DNA of 64,000 nucleotides from NCBI GenBank assembly GCA_964462685.1, contig CAYWYR010000005.1:114199-178198 (forward strand), given 5' to 3'. The notes beneath the pieces are model-generated. The model searched no databases and was not told the origin of the DNA. It worked only from the letters and a program-made list of their open reading frames with translations. A program made the translations under genes and the position numbers. Below, piece by piece: positions 35,695-44,971 of the stretch. Each line of letters opens with the position of its first letter. Position 1 is the stretch's first letter. This DNA is from CAYWYR01 sp964462685 (GTDB lineage Bacteria > Bacteroidota > Ignavibacteria > Kapaibacteriales > UBA2268).

Positions 35695-36736
35695 TTTTGA
35701 TTTCTTCTATTTTTTTTGATATTTCTTTTTTTTCGAGCAAGAACCCGTCATGCCCGTATAGTGATTCGATAATATTCAGTCTTGCGTCAGGAATATTATC
35801 AGATAGAAACTTTTGCTCGCCCGGCGGAAAAAGCTTATCAGATGCGATCGCTGTTATCCATGTCTTCTGTTGTATGCCGTTCAAGCAATGTTCTATTTGT
35901 TTGTTTTTCTCGTTTATCCTACCTCTGGATAGATCGTGGCTATCCATAAGGTTTAGCAATGTTACGTAGCTGTGAACATCAAACCGTTTAGTCAGCTTCT
36001 CCCCTTGATATCTCTGATATGAAACAGCAGGGAGTTTTGATTTATCAGCTTCGCCCGGATTGCCGCCTCTTCGGCTTGGCTGTGTCGTATTATAACACTC
36101 ATATCCCCTATAGCTTATTAGAGCGATACTACGTGCAGCGGCAAGCCCTCTATTTGCTTGCCTGCCATCCCGGTATTCGCTGTCAGCCTCAATCGCGAGT
36201 CTCTGACTTTCATTGAATGCTATGCCCCAAGGGCTGTGTACTGCATTTGTAGCTAGAAGATATAGACCCTTGAATACCTTTGGCTCCGTCATAGCCCATT
36301 CCAGTGCTTGCTGGCCGCCAATTGAGCCGCCGATAAGCAGATCTATCTTATCGAGTTTAAGCTTTCCCCTCACCCTTATAAAGCTCTGGATTACATCTCT
36401 GTAAGTTATATCCGGAAATGTAATACCGTAAGGTTTAGATGTAGAGGGGTCGATACTCTGGGGGCCTGTTGAGCCATAGCACGACCCGATTACGTTACAG
36501 CATATAACCGTGAATTTATCAGTATCTATCGGTTTACCGCTGCCGACAATCTCTGGCCACCACTCGCTCGGGTCAGAACCTGATGTCAAAGCGTGGCATA
36601 TCCAGATTACTTTACTGTTTTCTTTTAGCTCCGGGCCGAGTATGGTACATCGGATCTGGCAACCAGGCAGCTTGCCACCTAATTCCAAATCCAGATCACC
36701 TATATCAACTGTTATATTTTTAGTGCTACCGATCAA
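35672..36736 (-). CDS. metX: Homoserine O-acetyltransferase
   Basis: 354 residues of the alpha/beta-hydrolase MetX family. The nucleophile elbow is LIGGSIGGQQALEWA, the acid region ASDKLFPPGEQ, and the histidine YGHDGFLLEKKE near the end. HALTSGSDPSEWWPEIVGSG in the N-terminal third is characteristic. It transfers acetyl from acetyl-CoA to homoserine, activating it for the sulfhydrylase encoded just upstream. Four-base overlap with metY and 23-base overlap with hom. Succinyl use cannot be excluded from sequence alone. Confidence 0.93.
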   Translation of the reverse strand: MIGSTKNITVDIGDLDLELGGKLPGCQIRCTILGPELKENSKVIWICHALTSGSDPSEWWPEIVGSGKPIDTDKFTVICCNVIGSCYGSTGPQSIDPSTSKPYGITFPDITYRDVIQSFIRVRGKLKLDKIDLLIGGSIGGQQALEWAMTEPKVFKGLYLLATNAVHSPWGIAFNESQRLAIEADSEYRDGRQANRGLAAARSIALISYRGYECYNTTQPSRRGGNPGEADKSKLPAVSYQRYQGEKLTKRFDVHSYVTLLNLMDSHDLSRGRINEKNKQIEHCLNGIQQKTWITAIASDKLFPPGEQKFLSDNIPDARLNIIESLYGHDGFLLEKKEISKKIEEIKNELFKEN

Positions 36737-38037
36737 TTGCCGTACGCCTTTGCGAATGCCTGTTTAAGATCGTCCTTTATATCTTCTATGTTCTCAATGC
36801 CTACCGATAGCCTAAGCAGCTCGGGAATAACACCAGATGACTTTTGTTCTTCAGCTGTAAGCTGCTGGTGTGTAGTTGTCGCAGGCCTTATTATAAGGGT
36901 TTTGCTATCACCTACATTAGCTAGGTTGGATATCAGTTCAAGTTGATCCACAAATTTGTCAGCACTATCGGCACCGCCTTTTACCGTAAATGATAATACC
37001 CCTCCAAATCCGTTCTTCAGGTATTTCTTAGCATTCTCATTATACTTATGGGATTTAAGACCTGGATACCAGACTTGTTCAACATTTTCATTACCCTCCA
37101 ACCACTCAGCTATTTCTAACGCGTTTTCAACGGTGCGCTGAACTCTCAGCGATAATGTCTCGATGCCTTGTAGAATGAGAAATGAATTGAACGGACTTAT
37201 AGCGGGACCGAAATCCCGGAGACCCTCTACTCTAGCTCTGATAGCAAATGCGATATTGCCAAACGGACCGTCGCTTCCGAAAATCTCCCAGAATTTCAAT
37301 CCGTGATATCCTTCGGATGGCTCTGTAAACTGTGGGAACTTACCGTTGCCCCAGTTGTAATTGCCACCGTCCACAATGATACCGCCGATAGAGTTGCCAT
37401 GCCCTCCAATCCACTTGGTAAGGCTTGATGTAACTATATGGGCACCAAGCTCCAGAGGTTTTGCCAAATAACCTCCGGCACCAAAAGTATTATCTACTAC
37501 AATCGGCAGGTCATACTCCTCTGATATACTTTTTATCAGATCAAAATCTGGTACTGCATAAGCTGGATTACCGATGGTTTCCAGATATATTGCTTTCGTC
37601 TTCTCATCAATCTGGGATACTATTGCATTCTTGTCATCTACATCCACAAACCTAACCTGAATGCCCAACCGCTTAAAGGCCACTTTGAATTGATTGAAGC
37701 TGCCCCCATACAGATTAGTAGTTGAAATGAAGTTGTCCCCCGCCTCTAATATATTGTTAAGTGCCACAAACTGAGCCGATTGGCCTGAAGCTACCGCAAC
37801 CGCCGCAGCACCTCCTTCAAGTGCAGCGATTCTTTTCTCCAGAACATCGGTTGTGGGGTTCATTATCCTGGTGTAGATATTGCCGAATTCTTTGAGTGCG
37901 AAAAGATCAGCACCGTGCTGCGAGTTTTTGAAGTTGTATGATGTAGTCTGGTATATCGGTACCGCACGCGATCCGGTAGTTGGGTCAGCCTCTTGGCCTG
38001 CATGGAGTTGTAGAGTCTCGAATCTTAGATTAGACAT
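36733..38037 (-). CDS. metY: O-acetylhomoserine sulfhydrylase (PLP-dependent)
   Basis: 434 residues of the Cys/Met metabolism PLP family. FETLQLHAGQEADPTTGSRA at the start, NPTTDVLEKRIAALEGGAAA, DNTFGAGGYLAKPLELGAHI, and the PLP-lysine segment TSSLTKWIGGHGN with the MetY-type GNSIGGIIVDGGNYNWG. It makes homocysteine from O-acetylhomoserine and sulfide. It is the first structural gene of the operon, 176 bases after the stop of a leader ORF and behind a SAM-I riboswitch, so expression should fall when SAM is plentiful. Confidence 0.95.
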   Translation of the reverse strand: MSNLRFETLQLHAGQEADPTTGSRAVPIYQTTSYNFKNSQHGADLFALKEFGNIYTRIMNPTTDVLEKRIAALEGGAAAVAVASGQSAQFVALNNILEAGDNFISTTNLYGGSFNQFKVAFKRLGIQVRFVDVDDKNAIVSQIDEKTKAIYLETIGNPAYAVPDFDLIKSISEEYDLPIVVDNTFGAGGYLAKPLELGAHIVTSSLTKWIGGHGNSIGGIIVDGGNYNWGNGKFPQFTEPSEGYHGLKFWEIFGSDGPFGNIAFAIRARVEGLRDFGPAISPFNSFLILQGIETLSLRVQRTVENALEIAEWLEGNENVEQVWYPGLKSHKYNENAKKYLKNGFGGVLSFTVKGGADSADKFVDQLELISNLANVGDSKTLIIRPATTTHQQLTAEEQKSSGVIPELLRLSVGIENIEDIKDDLKQAFAKAYGN

Positions 38038-38213
38038 TTTTATTCCTGTGAATATTATTTATTGATTTTTAATTAGATTTTGACATAGCAAACCCTGTCT
38101 GATTAATTCAGATAAAAATAACATTAATATTAAGGATATTATATAGCTATCCTATCCGATAATAATCGGCTAATATTAATATAAAAGGGTTTTACAGTAT
38201 GTTGGTATATAGA

Positions 38214-38327
38214 TTAATGACAACGCATAATGCGATGCATCATAGTATGGCGGTGTGCCATAGCTGAATTGCACTGAAGTGCTGTGTGGTATAGACCTAA
38301 TGGATTAAAAGCTGCATTCGCTTTCAT
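38214..38327 (-). CDS. Met/His/Cys-rich 37-residue leader peptide between SAM riboswitch and metY
   Basis: 37 codons from an ATG with a strong Shine-Dalgarno (AAGGAG, seven bases ahead). The product begins MKANAAFNPLGLYH and ends AMAHRHTMMHRIMRCH. It has four internal Met (residues 23, 29, 30, 34), five His and two Cys, clustered in the last 15 residues. It has no hydrophobic signal. Its place, after the riboswitch and before the met structural genes, and its composition suggest a translated leader whose ribosome pausing reads methionine (or Cys/His) supply. Two short hairpins (38156-38169 CCGAT/ATCGG; 38134-38152 GGATA/TATCC) lie between it and metY. Function is inference. Confidence 0.6.
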   Translation of the reverse strand: MKANAAFNPLGLYHTALQCNSAMAHRHTMMHRIMRCH

Positions 38328-38354
38328 ATCGGTACTCCTTTGATAGTTTATATT

Positions 38355-38450
38355 GCCAGCAATATTACTGACGTCGGGAATTAGCACCTTCTGCTGCCAC
38401 CTTGGCAAGGGTTGCTATAGCTTCACAGAGCCCGTCTCTCAGCTATTCTG
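38355..38450 (-). promoter_or_regulatory. SAM-I (S-box) riboswitch
   Basis: On the minus strand the conserved SAM-I core can be followed: GAGAGACGGGCTCTGTGAAG, then CTATAGCAACC, a variable stem (CCTTGCCAAGGTGGCAGC), and the hallmark AAGGTGCTAATTCCCGAC (complement of 38373-38390). CTGA and TCAG can close the P1 helix. It lies about 30 bases upstream of the leader ORF and about 320 upstream of metY. SAM binding should lower expression of the metY-metX-hom operon. A near-palindrome CAGTAATATTGCTG just downstream may be part of the expression platform. Confidence 0.85.
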
Positions 38451-38707
38451 TATAAACCTAATTTTACCGGGATCAGTATGGATACTGAAAATAATTTTCC
38501 GGTTCAACTTTGATTTGTGGTTCAAACTTACTGCTATAAAACGTAAAAGCCAAACCTTTGTTTGAATTTATTTAAAAACTAAGATATTTAACTGAAAATT
38601 AACATTAAGACTTATCTGCATAGATATATTATGAATTCATGGCCAATTTTATTAAGGCTAAATAATAATTTAACGAGCTATATGAACAGTATAAGAAGAG
38701 TAAAAAA

Positions 38708-39643
38708 TTACGTTTCAAAACATATAAGCAATTCTTCTTTTTGGGGTGATCGAGATACTGCCGCTTTCAAAAAGGGTTTATATAATTTAGATTCTAAATA
38801 AACTGCTTTCCTAAACAGTTTTTTCATAAGACCTACTTCATGAGCTTGATTTGAAGAGGCTACTATTGGTTGTATGCTTTGAGTATCCTTTGCAGATTCT
38901 AATAACAAGTTATCAAATTTAGTGAGTCTTCGCCTGAGATATGTTAATAGCGAAGGTGATGGGTAATGTATATCAGATGGAGTAACGGTAGATGCTTTGT
39001 ATTTGCTGCAATCTATTTTACTTGCTATAATCTTAGCAGCGGTATCTGTAAGAAAAACGGTATGCTCAGGAAAAGCTATCCAGGGATATAATCTACCAAG
39101 AACCCTGAAAAGTGTAGCATTGCCTGAAGGCGTTAAGATTATGAACTTACCATTTGGCTTTAGCATGGAAAAAAAACGTTTGAAAAATGGCAGTAGCTCA
39201 TCGTATTCAATATGTTCAACTACATGAAAGCAAAATATTCTATCAAATTTCATATCCTGAAAAGTACTGAGCTCGTTTGTGGCTGGTATGCCTTCCTTAT
39301 TTGAGTAATCGACATTGAACGTGTTCAGTTCATAATTGAGAATATCGGTTGTGGCGTATCTTTCTTTGACTTCTTTCAAAAACGCTCCGTGCGAGCCACC
39401 AACCTCAAGAATGTCCATCCCAGATAAATCTTCATCGACTGTTTTTTCAAAATAGTCTTTAGCCAGTACTTCACTTTTGACCAAATCTATGTTCTGGCCG
39501 TATTCTGTGGTATAATCGATCAAAAGACCTGGTGGATCTCTAAATAGACTATGGCATCTTTCGCAACGGTAGAAGACTATCTTATTCGTATATGTTAGGT
39601 AACTAGATGTATCATCTGCACACCACGGGCAGTTTCCAATCAT
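38708..39643 (-). CDS. Class I SAM-dependent methyltransferase with N-terminal zinc-ribbon
   Basis: 311 residues. The first ~40 hold CPWC and CERC pairs (CPWCADDTSSYL; YRCERCHSLFRDP), a zinc ribbon typical of Methyltransf_23-like enzymes in glycan or small-molecule pathways. The SAM domain follows: motif I GMDILEVGGSHGAFLKEV, then RIFCFHVVEHIEYDELLPFF and KPNGKFIILTPSG. The acceptor is unknown. The start overlaps the stop of the acetoacetyl-CoA synthetase gene by four bases, so they are co-translated, though no functional link is obvious. Confidence 0.85.
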   Translation of the reverse strand: MIGNCPWCADDTSSYLTYTNKIVFYRCERCHSLFRDPPGLLIDYTTEYGQNIDLVKSEVLAKDYFEKTVDEDLSGMDILEVGGSHGAFLKEVKERYATTDILNYELNTFNVDYSNKEGIPATNELSTFQDMKFDRIFCFHVVEHIEYDELLPFFKRFFSMLKPNGKFIILTPSGNATLFRVLGRLYPWIAFPEHTVFLTDTAAKIIASKIDCSKYKASTVTPSDIHYPSPSLLTYLRRRLTKFDNLLLESAKDTQSIQPIVASSNQAHEVGLMKKLFRKAVYLESKLYKPFLKAAVSRSPQKEELLICFET

Positions 39644-41625
39644 TTGCTTTCCCCAATATACTTATCGAAACCTTCTAGAGCTTGCGGGTTGGCAAGTGCG
39701 GACAAGTTATTATTGGCTCTGCCTTTAAGCCTATTGGCTACGGCTATCTCCACCTTCTTGCCAGATATGGTAACTGGGATCTGATCTACCTCGTGTATCC
39801 TTGCAGGTACGTGTCGTGGGGTAGCGCCTTTTCTTATCTCTGTTCTGATTTTTTTTACTAACCCCGCATCCAAAGCATGGCCGTACTGTAGCACAACAAA
39901 TAGTACTACATCCACATCACCTTCACCATCCGGCAGGCCTACACAAATTGAATCTTTAATTTCATCCATTGCTTCCACTATTCGGTATATCTCGGCGGTT
40001 CCGATTCTGATGCCTCCAGGGTTCAAAGTGGCGTCGCTTCTACCATAAACCACAAGGCCGCCGTTCACGGTAATCTCTATGAAGTCACCGTGCCTCCATA
40101 TCCCATCATATACATCGAAATATGCTGAATGATATCGCTTATTACCTGGATCATCCCAAAAAGATACTGGCATTGAGGGGAAAGGCTCTGTACAGACCAG
40201 CTCTCCCTTTTCCCCGACAACTGGTTTGCCCGAATCATCATACGCTGCTACAGCCATCCCAAGTCCTCGGCATTGTATTTCACCTTTTCTGACGGGTAGA
40301 ATGGGATTACCGAGCATAAAGCATGAAATGATATCAGTACCACCACTTATCGATGATAACACGACGTTATCCTTTACCGAACTATATACATAATCGAAGT
40401 TCACATCTGTGAGTGGTGAACCGGTTGATAGTATGGTTTTTAATTCGGCGAAATCAAACTTATCCTTCGGCAAGATACCGCTCTTTTCGGATGCCGAAAG
40501 GAATTTCGGGCTAGTACCAAAAACCTCTACCTCATTTTCATCAATCTCCCTCCATAGACGTTCCATGCTTGGAAATGCGGGGCTGCCATCGAATAAAAAG
40601 AGAGTTGCCCTGCATGTTAAAGCGCCTACCAGCCAGTTCCACATCATCCACCCACATGTAGTGAAATAGGTTACTTTTGTGCCATCCGATACATTGGTAT
40701 GCAGGTGGTGTTCTTTCCAATGCTGTAGAAGTGTGCCACCAGCACCATGGACAATACACTTTGGCTTGCCTGTTGTACCTGATGAATACATGATATAAAG
40801 AGGGTGATCAAACGGCAGCCTTGAGAATTTAATCTTCTCAGTAGTTTGATATTCTTGGGATATTGATGACCAGGAGCTATACTTATCTCCATCAGGCAAA
40901 TCATCGCCTGTGATATTGATAATAACAGTCTTCTTTATCGAGCCAATTGATTCTGTAAGCTTAGTTATACGGCTCGTAGTATCGAACTTTTTCCCACCGT
41001 AATAATATCCGTTCACAGCGATGAATACAGTCGGTTCAACCTGCCCAAACCTATCTTTTACACCTTCAAACCCGAAATCAGGTGAGCAGCTGGTCCATAT
41101 AGCCCCCATAGATGTGGCGGCGAGCATAGCAATAATTGTTTCATGTGTATTCAAAACAAAGCCCGCAACTCTATCGCCTTTCCGTACTCCGCTTTCAATC
41201 AATAAACTAGCAAAGGCAGCCACTTCTTTATGAAGTTCATCCCAGCTGAGAGTTGTTTTATCTCTGTTTTCGCAAACAGATATGATCGCTGTTTCATCTC
41301 CGCTTTTTATAAGCAGATTCTCGGCATAGTTGATTTGAACATCTGGAAACCAGTCCGGCCTTGGTACAGGATACTCATCTTGTATTTGTACCGTGCTAGT
41401 TTTGAAGGCAGTTGATGGATCTCCATCATAAATGAAACCTGCTTGATCGAGGCAGGATCGCCAAAACTCAGCAATATTATCTACACTCCACTGATAGAAA
41501 TCACTGTAACCTTCAAACTTCAGAGATCTTTGTGATTCTATAACAGAAATGAATCTGCTGATATTTGCTTGCGAAATGGAATCATCGTTCGGATTCCACA
41601 TTATCTGGGATGTTTCTTTTTTCAA
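39640..41625 (-). CDS. Acetoacetate--CoA ligase (acetoacetyl-CoA synthetase)
   Basis: 661 residues, the usual length. AMP-forming ligase motifs: MYSSGTTGKPKCIVHGAGG (P-loop-like A3), TTCGWMMWNWLVGAL, WRHGDFIEITVNGGLVVYG (A7), SDATLNPGGIRIGTAEIYR (A8) and PVTISGKKVEIAVANRL containing the catalytic lysine (A10). The pattern W-N-P near the start and GSPAFPSMERLWREIDEN are typical of acetoacetyl-CoA rather than acetyl-CoA synthetases. It activates acetoacetate, the product of fumarylacetoacetase, and feeds the thiolase at 52619. The KynB-like cyclase gene lies 36 bases upstream. Confidence 0.92.
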   Translation of the reverse strand: MKKETSQIMWNPNDDSISQANISRFISVIESQRSLKFEGYSDFYQWSVDNIAEFWRSCLDQAGFIYDGDPSTAFKTSTVQIQDEYPVPRPDWFPDVQINYAENLLIKSGDETAIISVCENRDKTTLSWDELHKEVAAFASLLIESGVRKGDRVAGFVLNTHETIIAMLAATSMGAIWTSCSPDFGFEGVKDRFGQVEPTVFIAVNGYYYGGKKFDTTSRITKLTESIGSIKKTVIINITGDDLPDGDKYSSWSSISQEYQTTEKIKFSRLPFDHPLYIMYSSGTTGKPKCIVHGAGGTLLQHWKEHHLHTNVSDGTKVTYFTTCGWMMWNWLVGALTCRATLFLFDGSPAFPSMERLWREIDENEVEVFGTSPKFLSASEKSGILPKDKFDFAELKTILSTGSPLTDVNFDYVYSSVKDNVVLSSISGGTDIISCFMLGNPILPVRKGEIQCRGLGMAVAAYDDSGKPVVGEKGELVCTEPFPSMPVSFWDDPGNKRYHSAYFDVYDGIWRHGDFIEITVNGGLVVYGRSDATLNPGGIRIGTAEIYRIVEAMDEIKDSICVGLPDGEGDVDVVLFVVLQYGHALDAGLVKKIRTEIRKGATPRHVPARIHEVDQIPVTISGKKVEIAVANRLKGRANNNLSALANPQALEGFDKYIGESK

Positions 41626-41661
41626 TTTAGGGCTATATCACTTTTATATAAGTTAGGAACC

Positions 41662-42492
41662 CTAATTTAATTCATTTTTCTTTATTGCAAAAAGAACTGG
41701 GTAAGATGGTGCTGCATCAAGCTCCCATTGTGCCACATTCATAAATAGCGCGTAAGTGCCGTCATGCACATTATTAGGTACAAAAACCATTTCTGTTACT
41801 GTCTTTTCGCTGTACAAAGGTTTGTCTTGGCTCTGCTTTGTGTACCCGAAAAATCTATGGTGGTTATCAAGAACGCCCCCATCACTTGTTCTGTCTATAG
41901 AGGGAAGATCAGTCATTAGATGCTCAAAACCGTATGAGTTCAGAAGGTTTATTGCCTCCGAAGTAAAATAAGGAGGGATAATATCTGAATAGTCCCTATA
42001 TTTCTTCGATTCATCATTCGGCTTAAATCTGATTATCATACAGTCGGGTATGCCCCGGCTCGTATCTATCCCTTTATTTAAGGCTTGTCTTAATTGAAGG
42101 GCGGATATAACTTCATCATCTTTATCGTGGTCACCAGCGTAGGACTCATCGGTGTCATTCAGTTTTGTGCCAGTAACCGTTATCAGCATCCCTAGCTTAG
42201 GGGATAGCGTATCTATATCAGTAATATATCTTCTTTCAAGCGTTATATGGCCAGAGCATTCAGTATGTGTACCGTTGAGGTGGGGATTGATTTTTACATC
42301 ACCGAAATTACAAGTACCTCCAATCCTGGTATCACCTTTAAACCCATCAACATCATAGGATGAATAGCTCGCTTTATCAGCTCGGTAAAGGGTAGGTTGC
42401 TTGCCGGCCGTCTCGCCGCTTTGCCCTAGATCCATTCTAATATGAATTGGAATTGGGTTAATCCAGTCTATTTCTAAACCTTTGATTCTCAT
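41662..42492 (-). CDS. Cyclase family protein (kynurenine formamidase-like)
   Basis: 276 residues of the metal-dependent cyclase/arylformamidase family. The metal-binding signature HxGTHxxxxxH appears as HLNGTHTECSGHI (about residue 72), with further conserved residues in GFEHLMTDLPSIDRTSDGGV followed by NHHRFFG. Members hydrolyse N-formylkynurenine (KynB) or act as isatin/other cyclic-amide hydrolases. A role in tryptophan degradation is supported only by the kynurenine 3-monooxygenase elsewhere in this window. It lies between a thioredoxin-like gene and acetoacetyl-CoA synthetase on the same strand. Confidence 0.78.
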   Translation of the reverse strand: MRIKGLEIDWINPIPIHIRMDLGQSGETAGKQPTLYRADKASYSSYDVDGFKGDTRIGGTCNFGDVKINPHLNGTHTECSGHITLERRYITDIDTLSPKLGMLITVTGTKLNDTDESYAGDHDKDDEVISALQLRQALNKGIDTSRGIPDCMIIRFKPNDESKKYRDYSDIIPPYFTSEAINLLNSYGFEHLMTDLPSIDRTSDGGVLDNHHRFFGYTKQSQDKPLYSEKTVTEMVFVPNNVHDGTYALFMNVAQWELDAAPSYPVLFAIKKNELN

Positions 42493-42556
42493 AATGTTTT
42501 TTTACTTTAGGGAGGCTAATATTACGAAGGTATCGGCGAATGCTAACAATGTAATA

Positions 42557-42889
42557 TCAACCTTGGATAATTCCGGCTATATCTTCAGCCCAGGATCTAT
42601 CAGTATATTCGGTGATCCTACCGATCTCATTATCATCTTCTAAAATTACAAGAGTCGGTACTCTCGATATATCAAATCTTTTGATGTGTTCCCTAGGCTC
42701 TGATTTCATAGGGTTAACGCTATGTACATGCAGGTTCTCAGCTTTTACATCCATCTGATTCATTACCGCCATTACCTTCGGTGTACTGACGACACACATA
42801 GGGCACCAGTTACCCGCAAAGTAGTGATATTCTATTTTGCGGGTAGCGCTTATTGATTTAAGATCTTCTATTTGTTTATTGTCGCTCAT
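42557..42889 (-). CDS. Thioredoxin-family protein
   Basis: 110 residues without a signal peptide, so cytoplasmic. The active site is WCPMC (after YHYFAGN) and the cis-proline strand is DISRVPTLVILED. WCPMC instead of WCGPC marks it as a thioredoxin-like, not canonical, protein. It probably acts as a disulfide reductase for an unknown partner. First gene of a same-strand run ending with the methyltransferase. Confidence 0.85.
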   Translation of the reverse strand: MSDNKQIEDLKSISATRKIEYHYFAGNWCPMCVVSTPKVMAVMNQMDVKAENLHVHSVNPMKSEPREHIKRFDISRVPTLVILEDDNEIGRITEYTDRSWAEDIAGIIQG

Positions 42890-43015
42890 AGCACTGATAT
42901 TTTATTTGATAGGTACAAACATAAAAGTTTTACTTTTAAGATCATATTTCTTAATCTCTATACTATTATATCAAACTTTATAATCCAAAATTTCATAGTA
43001 ATAATATGATCTTAC

Positions 43016-43047
43016 AAAAAAAAAGCCCCGCTATTGAGTAGCGAGGC
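43016..43047 (-). terminator. Rho-independent terminator of the T9SS protein gene
   Basis: GCCCCGCTA (43025-43033) and TAGCGAGGC (43039-43047) pair with one mismatch around a five-base loop. On the minus strand the stem is followed by nine T. Confidence 0.85.
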
Positions 43048-43078
43048 CTTTAAAAATATCCTGTGAAACAAGATATGA

Positions 43079-44758
43079 TTATCTTCTGTCGATTACAAGC
43101 TCTTCTGTGAAACTCTGTCCGTCAACTTCGATAACAACGAAGTAAACACCATTGGCAAGTCCAAGTGTGCTAGAATCGAACTGTGCTGAAATAGAGCCAG
43201 TATTCTCAAAGTTTTGAGTAGTAACTGACTGGCCAGCTGCGTTCATTAGAGTAACAGAGGCATTTTTAACAAAGCTTTCAAGTTCTAATCTGATAGTCGC
43301 AACATCCGCTGTAGGATTCGGGCTTATTGATACAGTGCCTTCGATAACTCCGGCTACGCTTGATACAACTCCAGAACCTGTAACTGTTACAGCTACTTCA
43401 GTTGAAGGAATCTCAGTACCACAATCGTTAATCGCGTGTGCTTTGTAAATACCTGAGTTATCGGCAATGGTTGCTGGTATAGATAAAGTGTTCATAGTTT
43501 CGCCAGCTATAGCCGTACCGTCTTGATACCATTGGTATGATGTAGCGCCAGTTGCGTCAACAGTAAGATTAAGCGGATCGCCAACTGATAAGTTGATCGC
43601 TTGGCCATCAAGATCTACAGTGTATTCTGCGTCAGGTGTAACGCCAATCATGAACGGATCAGCATTAACTGTCATTCCAGATGGGTTAGAAGTAGCCATA
43701 ACGGTTATATCGTTTATATCAGTAGTGATATATCCAGCAGCAATCGTAAGCTCGTTTGTAGTAGTACCGCTGAAATTAGCGTCATCCATAAGTGGAGTGC
43801 CAGCCATCATCCATTGGTATGTAATCGTTTGGTTCATGTCGTTAGCTACCGCTTCAACTGTGATAACAGTCTCGTCGCCAGGGCATACAGTCATATCCAT
43901 TGGCTGAGTAGTGAAATCCAGAGAAGGAGTTTCCATCAGGTTGAATACAGATGTAGTAACAGTACCGCAATTGCCTGTAAGGTCGGCCCAGTACATAGTA
44001 CCTTGCAGAGTATCACTTATCATATTTATCGAAAGCATGTCTGCGTTAACACCCGCGAATGTATTGTTTTTCATCAGCGCAACTGTATCCAGTGTTGAAT
44101 TTATCGTGTACCACTGGATATCGATATCATAATCTGGCTCGTTTCCGTTACTTGTATCATACTCACCGAAGATATGTGCGTCGATATTAATAGTTACAAC
44201 ATTACCTGTAGTCGCAAAAACGCCATTTGCTGCCATACCTGTGCCAATGGGCTCTTCCATCATCATGTCATTTTCATAAACCATGTAACTTTCTTCAAGT
44301 ATCACAGGTTCTGTAAGTACGTTTACACCAACATCATTTGTTGTAGCGAATTCCTCGTTGAGTCCTCTGAAACCATCCCCGTCACCATCGATAAATGCCT
44401 CACCGAAGTATCTACCAGCATATTTTTCATTTTGTGCAGGGAAAGCAAGGCGTCCTTCTGCGAAACCACGTTCGAAAGTAGGCTCAAATTCACCATCAGA
44501 ATTGATTCTAATGCTGGAATATGTTCCGTCTGGATTATACCTGTACCATTTGTATTTGATAAACGGCAGATCAGGCGCTTGGAACTGTGCGATTATATCC
44601 ACGAAAGATGTAGTATCACCTATACAGGTTGAAACATCCACTGGTTCAGAAAGGATATCGATGTTTTGAACCTGGGCTTGGGATGCTGTTGCACCGATAG
44701 CCGCAACGCCCAATACCGCTACCACTTTTTTGAAATTGTCTAAGATTGGCATAGACAT
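43079..44758 (-). CDS. Secreted multi-Ig-like protein with T9SS type A sorting domain
   Basis: 559 residues. A signal peptide (cleavage near ATASQAQ, about residue 29) precedes several immunoglobulin-like repeats marked by DxxV/YxWY(K) strands such as PFIKYKWYRYNPDGTYSSI, ITYQWMMAGTPLMDDANFSG, and ATSYQWYQDGTAIAGETMNT. The final ~80 residues are the sorting domain: VSISPNPTADVATIRLELE, VTLMNAAGQSVTTQNF and LGLANGVYFVVIEVDGQ. Probably a cell-surface adhesin or structural protein. Compositionally Asp/Thr/Ile-rich, typical of exported FCB proteins. Transcribed alone with its own terminator. Confidence 0.88.
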   Translation of the reverse strand: MSMPILDNFKKVVAVLGVAAIGATASQAQVQNIDILSEPVDVSTCIGDTTSFVDIIAQFQAPDLPFIKYKWYRYNPDGTYSSIRINSDGEFEPTFERGFAEGRLAFPAQNEKYAGRYFGEAFIDGDGDGFRGLNEEFATTNDVGVNVLTEPVILEESYMVYENDMMMEEPIGTGMAANGVFATTGNVVTINIDAHIFGEYDTSNGNEPDYDIDIQWYTINSTLDTVALMKNNTFAGVNADMLSINMISDTLQGTMYWADLTGNCGTVTTSVFNLMETPSLDFTTQPMDMTVCPGDETVITVEAVANDMNQTITYQWMMAGTPLMDDANFSGTTTNELTIAAGYITTDINDITVMATSNPSGMTVNADPFMIGVTPDAEYTVDLDGQAINLSVGDPLNLTVDATGATSYQWYQDGTAIAGETMNTLSIPATIADNSGIYKAHAINDCGTEIPSTEVAVTVTGSGVVSSVAGVIEGTVSISPNPTADVATIRLELESFVKNASVTLMNAAGQSVTTQNFENTGSISAQFDSSTLGLANGVYFVVIEVDGQSFTEELVIDRR

Positions 44759-44902
44759 ACTCCGATAATTACTTTAACATTTTTTATTTCTATATTAACC
44801 ATAACTTAACATTAAGAGAAGTTATGCACAAATCCTAATCCACAATATACTACTCACAAATCATTTAACAAGATACTTTTTAAGTATTTGTGATCGTATG
44901 GT

Positions 44903-44910
44903 TAGTTTTG
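44903..44910 (+). promoter_or_regulatory. Possible -7 promoter element for the 44972 gene
   Basis: TAGTTTTG matches TAnnTTTG, the Bacteroidota -7 consensus. No TTTG at the usual distance was found. A start of transcription near 44917 would favour the ATG at 44972 over the GTG at 44912. Confidence 0.3.
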
Positions 44911-44971
44911 TGTGTATATTTTTACACAATTGAACCAATATTCCGATAAACGGATTTGTATATCCTGCATT

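Noticed and set aside
44912..44971. GTG start extending the DUF481 protein by 20 residues
   Set aside because: Adds a non-signal segment ahead of a good signal peptide. A possible -7 element at 44903-44910 would place transcription after it.
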